NCBI GenBank assembly: GCA_037176725.1
Contig: JAZBRS010000077.1
Coordinates: 5,146,001-5,210,000, forward strand
Direction of reading: 5' to 3'
From: Posidonia oceanica
Lineage: Eukaryota > Streptophyta > Magnoliopsida > Alismatales > Posidoniaceae
DNA length: 64,000 bases
The notes under the pieces are model-generated. The model saw nothing but the letters and a program-made list of their open reading frames with translations. It was not told the origin of the DNA and made no database searches. Below, in pieces: positions 57,231 to 64,000 of this stretch. Numbering within the stretch: position 1 is the stretch's first letter; each line of letters begins with the position of its first letter. The translations under genes were made by a program, and so were the position numbers.

Positions 57231-60200
57231 TGTTGACACCCCATCTTGGCAGGCTTGCACCATTTGGGACCCTCCTGTTGATTGCTGGACTCAAACCCAA
57301 ACCAAACCAAACCCTAACCCCCTTCTTTACCCTTCAAAACCAGCCAAAATTGACCTAAGCCTTTACCCCTCTTCTCAAGCTCAAAACCTGACCAAAATCC
57401 ATAGGAAAACCTACCAACACCCACTTAACAGACCTACCCATGAACTTAGAAATTTCCAAACCAAGACCATTCCCAAAAACCCTAGAAAACTTAGGTAAAA
57501 CTCTCTTTTTTCTACACCTTAAAACCCCTCCAAAACCTCCTTGGAATCAAACCAAAACTTCAGAGCCAGCTCCTCAAACCCTAGACTACCCACTCTCCAA
57601 CTTTCATCCCGTTCCAAGACTCCTAAGCCTCCCTTTTGGCCAAATTATCGTTTTCTCTCTCCGGGATTATCATTTTCTCTCTCCTCTCTCTCTCTCGATT
57701 ATCATCTCTCTTTTCATCCCCTTCTTACCCTTTCTCTGGTCCGGTTGTGGGCCCCCTTTGTGCTTCTATCCTTCCTCTATCTTATTCCTATTTTTACTTT
57801 ATTTTTAACATTTTCCCTAAATTTTAAAAAATCATTTTCCTCCAACCTATCTCTTTTCCTTTTATCTCCCTCTTTTTTCCATTTCTTTCCTCCTTCTTTT
57901 TTCCTTTTCTCTCTTTTGCAAAAATCCATAAAAACCCCTAAAAATCTGTAAAACCCCAAAACATAAAAGAAACAAATTAGAACCCTAAGAAAAACAATTA
58001 AAAAACATTAAACAAGCAATTAAAAACCTAAACTTAACTAAATCAAGCTAAAAGGAAAACCAAGCATGTAAGCTAAAAAAATGCAAAACAAATCAAAAGA
58101 AAACACTGAAAAATCAAGAAAAAAACTAAAATGAAATCAGAACCCACCAAAAGTAAAAACCCCATCAGAAGAATTAAAAAAAAAAAAAACCCTAAAAAGA
58201 AGAATTAAAAATCAAACACTAAAACAAGTAATTAAAGAAGCAAAAGACTTAACCTAATAAACATAAGAAGAACAACATAAAAACTTAATTAAAAAAGGGA
58301 AAAGAAAAACACATTTGAAAGACTTAAAAACACCCCATCAAACCAGAAAAATCTAACTAAAAACTTCAAGAAAAATTAACAAATAAAAATCAAAGCATAA
58401 TTTAAAAGACTTAAGAAAGAAAAAACCCTAAGAAGACCAAGACTTAAAAACCTAAAACCAATCCTGATTAATACGAAAATAAATTCTAAAAAACCCTAAT
58501 CAATATCCTAAGTGCCCAACAAGGGAAACACAATTTTTAAAACAATTTAAAAAAGGTTTAACAAACATTTAATCAAGTGAAAACAAATTAAAAGCAAAAC
58601 CAAAACCCTAAAACCCTAATCAAGCCCAAAACACACTAATCAACCCAAAATGGCCATTAAAAAATTTAATTAAAATCCTAATTCACATCACAACCTTTCT
58701 AATATTTTTATTTATTTTTAGTTCATTTTTACTTATTTTATTTCTTCACTTTTCCCTCTCTTTCTTCCTTCTTTCCCATTTTTCTTTCCTTCTCTTCCTT
58801 ACTGGGCCCATCCAGCCCGTCTCTCCCTCTCTTCTTTATTTCTTTTTTTTTTTCTTTCTTTCCAGCCCGCAGCCCGGCCCGCTTCAGCCTTCTTCTTCCC
58901 CACCTCCTCTGCATTTTTTTTTCTTTCCACCAGTTTTCTCCCGCGAGCTGCCAACAGTCCTCCCTCCTTCATTTTTGAATTCAAGCTTCCATCCAATCAT
59001 CCACAGCAGCTCGCCGCTCTCTCCCGTCTCAGCACCAATTTCGGGAGGCATTCAATGCCCGTCGTCTCGCCGGCACCCATCTCCTCAGCTGCAGTGCGTC
59101 ACCGGTTGAATTCAAAAATCCCAGCCCGCGCACCGGCAGCCTTCCTCCTGATATAAGCCTCCAACAATCCCTTCCTTCGACCGGCCTTTGGATCATCCAG
59201 AGAGTGAGAGTAGCACAGCCATCACTTAGCAATCAGCAAATTTGCGAGAGAAACCAGAATCCCAGCAGTTCTTCCTCCACCTGAGCGACCTCCTTCTTCT
59301 CCTCTGTATCCTCCAATTCCCAGAGAGAAAAGGGCAGTAAAAGAGAGCTTGAGAGTCTTCCTTGGCATCCCAGAGAGAGATCCCCGTTCCAGAGCAATCC
59401 CCACACCAGAACCTTCTCCAGTTCCTTCTTCAATCTTCAGCAGATCTTCTTCTTTCTTTTCCAGAAAGCCAGACCCACCTCAAGCCACCACACTTCTCCC
59501 AGTTGCTTCCCCAATCTCACCCAACTACCAGCCTTCATCCTCCACCATCCCACGGCCATTCCACCACTGAAACCACCCCAGAAATCCACCTGAAAAGCCA
59601 ACTGAACCCAACCTAACTCCCTTCTCAATTCCCTCCACCACAGCTCACTGCTTCCCACCAAACTCCACCCAGATAATTGCCTAAACTTCACCTTCCAGAA
59701 GCACCTTACCTTCACCCCCATCCTCCACCACAGACCACAAACTCCACAACAAACACCTGTCCTCCTCACTGACCAGAAATCCGGCCATCTCCCGAATCAG
59801 CTCTACAGCCTTCAGAACAGCAAACCAACCATCCAGAATCACTCCCCGAGCCTCCAGCAGTCCTCCGGAAGGCTCCATCCAAGCCGAGGAGTAGCAGACA
59901 GCTCCCCCGGCCTCCGGCAGCTCACAGTCGACCCACAAACGCCGACCTTCCGCTCGAGCTGCAGAATCGCCGCTTGATCATCTGGGAAGCACCGGAGCAT
60001 CGTCCTGAAGAAGCCGCAACCGCCGCGAGCCGCTGGAAGCCTCCCCTGCAACCGGACGACGACCGCCGGCCATCTCCGATCCTGTAGAGATCGGGGGCAC
60101 GCTCCGGACACAACTACAGGTATTTTCTTACCTTCCCCGCTCTCTCTCCTCCTCCTGCTGCTTCCCTGCCGATCAGAGTCGGCTTCCAAGCCTTCCAGCT

Positions 60201-62997
60201 CCGACTGCAGCTCGCCGGTCTTCCCTTCTTCTCCGGCGCCGGTCCCCTACTCTCCGCGCGCTCCGGCCAGCAGAATGGTCCCCAGTTGGTCTCCGGAGCT
60301 CCGCACGATCGCCGACATCGTCCTCCGCCGGTCCGGACGCCCGCAGCTCTCCTGTGCCGGTGGTGGTGAGCGCCGGTGGCTCACTGCTACAGTGCCAGCC
60401 ACCGCCGGCCAACACTGTGCTGTTATTTTTCTGTTAATATAGTTTATGTGTGAATATTGCATTTATGCCTTAAGTTTCTCCATTTTTGCGTTCTGGTCCT
60501 TAGTTTATTTAAGTTGCTTAGTTTTTAATTTAATATCATGCTAAATTGCTGCTTTTATTTCTGTTTTTCTGTATTTCTATTTAGGTCCTTTTACTGTGCT
60601 GTTTAGTTATAAAATTTTATGCTTCAGCCCCTCTGTTTTCAATTTTTGCACTTAGGTCCTGTTGTAAATCAGATCATTTAAATGCAATGATTTTGCCATA
60701 TCACATTGCATTCTGAGCCCCTGCTTTTTCTCATTTTTGCATTTTCATCCTCTGCACTGTAGGAACTTAGGTTTTATTTTGATTTTTGCATACTGCATTG
60801 CATGTTTTACCTCATGGTTTTGCAATTTTGCATGTAGGTCCATTTTAAATGGACAGTAATATTTTGCATGCATTTTTGCTTATTGCATTGCATTTTTAAC
60901 CTTGTTTTTCCCAAAAATTGCACATCAGTCCTGTCTTCTGATTTCAGAGCATGTTTACCTTATAAAATTGCATATTTGACCCCTGCATGATTCAAAAATC
61001 ACACATAGGTCCTTGCATCCTTTAAAAACCATGTAAAAAGACTGTTTTGCCCCTAAAGTTGCATCTTAGCTCCTATGCTTACAAAATTGCATGTAGACCC
61101 TCCACTTGCATTCCCGGACTTCCCAGAACGCTGTTTTCTGGAAAATTTGCACTTTAGAACCTAGTTTTTTCCAAAATTACCCTCTGATTTCCATTTGTTT
61201 TCAAAACTTCTTCTAATGCATACCCTCTTTTCAAAATAGCTTTCTGAACCCAGTCTTTTGCAAAATAACCCTCTGCCCTCTCCTGTTTTCAAAACTCTCT
61301 CCTGTGGGCCCCATCCTTTTTGAAAATTTGCTTTTAGCCTCCTTTTCTTTTTCAAAAATGGCATTTGAACCTCTGTTTTCTAAAAATTCCCCTCTTGTCT
61401 TTTCTTACATCTTGCATGCATCCTGCATTCATTTAGCTTTGCATTTTAGCATCCCTTTGCACACACTAAGCACCTTTAGCTCCCCTTCACTTGGGAGGAC
61501 CTTTTGCACACCCCTAGGACCTCCTGAACACCTAGATCTGCTCTTCTCCCCTGTTCTGGCCCTCCTGCCTTGAAGCTGCGATATCTTCCGATCCGGCCGT
61601 TGGATCTTCTCAAGCAAGCTGCCCAGGCGACCACAGCGAAGCGCTCTTCAGCATGGACCAAGCAGATCTCAGATCAGACTCCCGGATTTCCACGTATGTC
61701 CTCCTGAACCCCTGCATTGCATTCATTTGCATGCCATTTGCATAGTTTTCCTCGTTTTCAATTTCTGTCCCTTTGAGCATGTAGAATAGGACCTCCTCTT
61801 CTTGTCTATCAACTCAGATCCCTGTTTCGCGTACTCTTGGGTATTTTGTGTTGTGTTTTCCTTGGATTCACCACTTAATGTGACTTTCTTCCCCCTTTTC
61901 CACGATCCGATCGCATCGCGAGCTTTGGGCAGCGTGCGAGACACACCGTGGAACGGTTTAGCGGGAAACGGCCGCAAAGAGGTGGTAATCCCCCCGTTTG
62001 CTCACTCTCCCCTTTGTAGGTCTTCACACCTACTCTATGTGGCCCTGGACAGCGTCTATTCTCACACATGCGTTGTTCTACCTCCCCTTTTACTGCTTCT
62101 AATCCTTTGCTTGCATTTGCATTCGCACAGCTTTTCCGAAGTTTTATTTCGCAGCTTTTGGCACCGTTTTGCGTGCCTGCTTTGTCTTTTGCGTCGTTTT
62201 GCGTGCTCGCCCTGTTTTGCGTGCCCGGCATCGTCTTTTGCACCGATTCGCGTGTCGCCTTGCTTTCTCGTCCGTTTCGCATGTCGCCTTGTCTTTTGCA
62301 CCGTTTTGCGCGCTTTCTTGTTTTTCGCCTCGTTTTGCATGTTTTACGCCGTTTTCTCTTGCATGTCGATCGCATTGCATGGTTTTGCCGTTGTTTTGCT
62401 TTTTCGCTTGCATTTGCATATAGGGCTGTGATGCTTACTGCTTGGAGTTCTCATGAGCCAGGTTTCGCCCGGTTCGGATCAGAGACAGCGTAGCTGAGCA
62501 CTTAGACAGCATGTTTACTTCCTTGCCCTGCATCTCTCCACTTAGAGCACACCTTGAGCATTCATTTTGGCATTCATAGGCACATAGGCATTCAATCCTG
62601 CATTTCCCTGTGTAGCGAGCGTAAGCCTAGAAAGACTGATTCTCGGGCGTGTCGGGGGTGCCTAACACCTTCCCCGCACGTAACAGGAGTCCTTGCCCTG
62701 TCTTTTGGCCCGCAATGACCATACTGCCCTTATCCTAGGCTAGGGTCATCTCTTTTGCATGCATTTGCATTTGTTTTCTTTTGCATTGCTTTGCTTTGCA
62801 TTTCTTGCTTGGTTTTGCATGTTAATTCACGCATTTCCCCCGATTTTCCTTGTCTCCCGTTAATGGACATGGTGGCGACTCTTGTTTGTCTTATCTTTCT
62901 CTTTTTTCTCCTCGATTTTAAGTGTTTTCGAGTTGAGCCTCTTTCTCGGATCCAATCGCCGCTAATAGCGAGCCTGATTCCGATCGGGATTGCTACA
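57231..62997 (+). repeat. 3' LTR of element B (5767 bp)
   Basis: It starts TGTTGACACCCC and ends ATTGCTACA, followed directly by GTATC and not by a primer site, confirming it as the right end. Its first ~550 bp resemble LTR A more than B's own 5' LTR; the remainder matches the 5' LTR with few changes and two short losses in the GTTTTGCGTGCC repeats. Confidence 0.93.
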
Positions 62998-63002
62998 GTA
63001 TC
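62998..63002. repeat. Target-site duplication of element B, right copy (GTATC)
   Basis: Identical to 35719-35723. Confidence 0.95.
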
Positions 63003-63386
63003 ATCCCCTCTGAGGCCGAGCCATTCACTGTCTTTTTCAGCACGTGTGACACGCGGCTGATTGTGCTGCCAGGATTCACTGCGGGTGTGGAATACCACCC
63101 TATCAGGGTCATGCGCCAATTTGGCTTCTGGCAGGGCGCCTTTGTTGACAGCACAGCACCCAAGCTTCTACAGACATACCCTCTTAGCACGACTTCCCCA
63201 ACAAAGAAGCTGGCCAATTTGATGCAGCATGGAGTGCGATCAACAGACATGGCAGCTGCGAGAGGTGTAGGATGTACCCCTGAGTACCTGACCGAGGTCC
63301 AAGAGCTCTGGCCTATCAATGAAATCCCGCCAGGCGGCCCTCTTTTCCCCGACTCCGGGCAGTCAAAGAAGGCCCGAACCGGCTAA
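63003..63386 (+). CDS. PMD-like ORF of element A, 3' part (127 codons plus stop)
   Basis: It continues the frame broken at 35723: IPSEAEP then FTVFFSTCDTRL, GVEYHPIRVMRQFGF, STDMAAARGVGC, PGGPLFPDSGQSKKARTG and TAA at 63384-63386. It aligns residue for residue with the end of B's ORF (53931-54315). It has no stop or frameshift. As it stands it lacks its own start, because B separates it from codons 1-273 by 27 kb. Confidence 0.8.
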   Translation: MPSEAEPFTVFFSTCDTRLIVLPGFTAGVEYHPIRVMRQFGFWQGAFVDSTAPKLLQTYPLSTTSPTKKLANLMQHGVRSTDMAAARGVGCTPEYLTEVQELWPINEIPPGGPLFPDSGQSKKARTG

Positions 63387-64000
63387 GGGCACTTATGCAG
63401 CTACTATGTAGTTTCTTTTCGAGCTATGCTGTATCTTTTGGCCTGACACAGGCATGTAATCAACAGTTCCTTCAATGCAAAAGCGTTTTCTGCTATCTGC
63501 TTGCACTTCAACACTGCTTATTGCATCGCTTAATCATTGTCAACCTCATCTTGGGCCCTCTGGCCAGACTTGCAGCCAACACAACGCAGGAAAGTCCTCA
63601 GCAACCAATCCAGAGTCCAGAATCTCTGCAGACCCGCGCCGTCAAGCCAAGCCATCCAGCGTCCCCAGCTGAGTCTCTGCGGGCTGGCACCCCCAACTGC
63701 TCGGCGATAGGTCCATCAACCTGTCATCTTCTGCGGGCTGGTACCCCAAACTACTCGTCTGACAAACACGTTAGTTTTGTCTTCATCCTTCTGCTTTTGA
63801 TGCCAAGGACGCGCTGGCCAACCCCTGGTGTCATCCCGACACCAGGGGCATCTTTTGATCGCCCCTTGGTATCATCCTCTCCCTCTTTCCGCCATGATAT
63901 TCCTGGTGTCATGGGATGATTCGCTCTCGCGAAATCTTTTCAATCAATCAATCTCATCATTACCTCATCCCCTCTTTGCTGGCCGATAAGTCCAATATCT
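63387..64000 (+). other. 3' UTR of element A (start)
   Basis: Co-linear with 54316-55560 of B but with less than two 83-bp units (63660-63760). It keeps the GACAAA(9)TTTGTC hairpin (63761-63781) and the CCCCTGGTGTC hairpin (63822-63848), has an extra CCTGGTGTCATGGGATG insertion near 63900, and breaks off inside the GATAAGTCC hairpin. A's 3' LTR must lie beyond the window. Confidence 0.75.

Larger units (their letters stand above)
35724..62997 (+). mobile_element. Element B: complete giant Tat/Ogre-like element nested in element A (27.3 kb)
   Basis: Two LTRs (35724-41531 and 57231-62997), perfect GTATC duplication, primer site, leader, gag-pol, post-pol spacer, PMD-like ORF, tandem-repeat 3' UTR and a polypurine tract are all present in order. 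At 27.3 kb it is among the large LTR elements of plants, comparable to Ogre. Dual RNase H, lack of chromodomain and primer-site type place it in the Tat group. One 4-bp deletion and three stops break gag-pol, and one stop breaks the PMD-like ORF, so this copy is not autonomous now. Confidence 0.95.
17341..64000 (+). mobile_element. Element A: giant Tat/Ogre-like Ty3/gypsy element, split by B and cut by window end
   Basis: It starts at TGTTGACACCCC (17341) after flank ...GCATATC. In order it carries: LTR 17341-23332, primer site, leader, broken gag-pol 24663-33480, post-pol spacer, and the first 273 codons of a PMD-like ORF (34905-35723). Element B (35724-62997) follows, then the last codons of the same ORF (63003-63386) and the start of the 3' UTR. 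The 3' LTR lies beyond 64000. Without B the element has at least 19.4 kb in view. It is the older of the two copies: B lies within it, and its gag-pol holds eight stops against three in B. Confidence 0.92.

Noticed and set aside
35724..62997. Segmental duplication as explanation for the A/B similarity
   Set aside because: LTR termini, the GTATC duplication and in-frame splitting of A's ORF show a retrotransposition event.

Overview
The window is plant nuclear repeat DNA, probably from an angiosperm with a large genome. It contains no host housekeeping gene, tRNA, rRNA or CRISPR. Nearly all of it is LTR retrotransposon at three levels of nesting. The plant assignment rests on Tat/Ogre-type Ty3/gypsy polyproteins with two RNase H domains, a Copia-type gag element with an initiator-Met-tRNA primer site, and several plant mobile domain (PMD)-type genes. 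I cannot name the species.

Layout. (1) 1-17340 is an old, decayed stretch, probably the 3' half of an older Tat-type element. It holds post-pol sequence (1-985), two antisense, intron-containing PMD-type pseudogenes (1450-2909 and 3388-6973), 3'-UTR-like tandem repeats (14505-15005) and an LTR-like region with a canonical TATA box (15008-17340). A gag-only, non-autonomous Copia-type element (7659-13549, target duplication TAGGC) sits inside it. (2) Element A starts at 17341 with a 6-kb LTR and carries a decayed gag-pol (24663-33480) and a sense, intronless PMD-like ORF starting at 34905. (3) Element B (35724-62997, about 27.3 kb, LTRs of about 5.8 kb) is a second copy of the same family. It is inserted into the PMD-like ORF of A with a perfect 5-bp duplication, GTATC. 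A's ORF resumes in frame at 63003 and ends at 63386. A's 3' UTR runs off the window end.

How the parts fit. A and B share LTR, primer site complementary to the end of a tRNA (TGGCGACTC...), about 1.3-kb leader, Gag, protease, RT, two RNase H domains, integrase, a post-pol spacer, a 400-residue PMD-like protein, and a long 3' UTR made of tandem arrays and hairpins. gag-pol is broken in both copies, and almost all stops look like decay of methylated CG/CHG sites. The PMD-like frame of A has no stop apart from the B insertion.

Most interesting points: the PMD-like gene exists in two forms, antisense with introns in the old element and sense without those introns in A and B. The 3' UTRs are built from short stem-loops, often with 9-nt loops, that show compensatory base changes between units and between copies.
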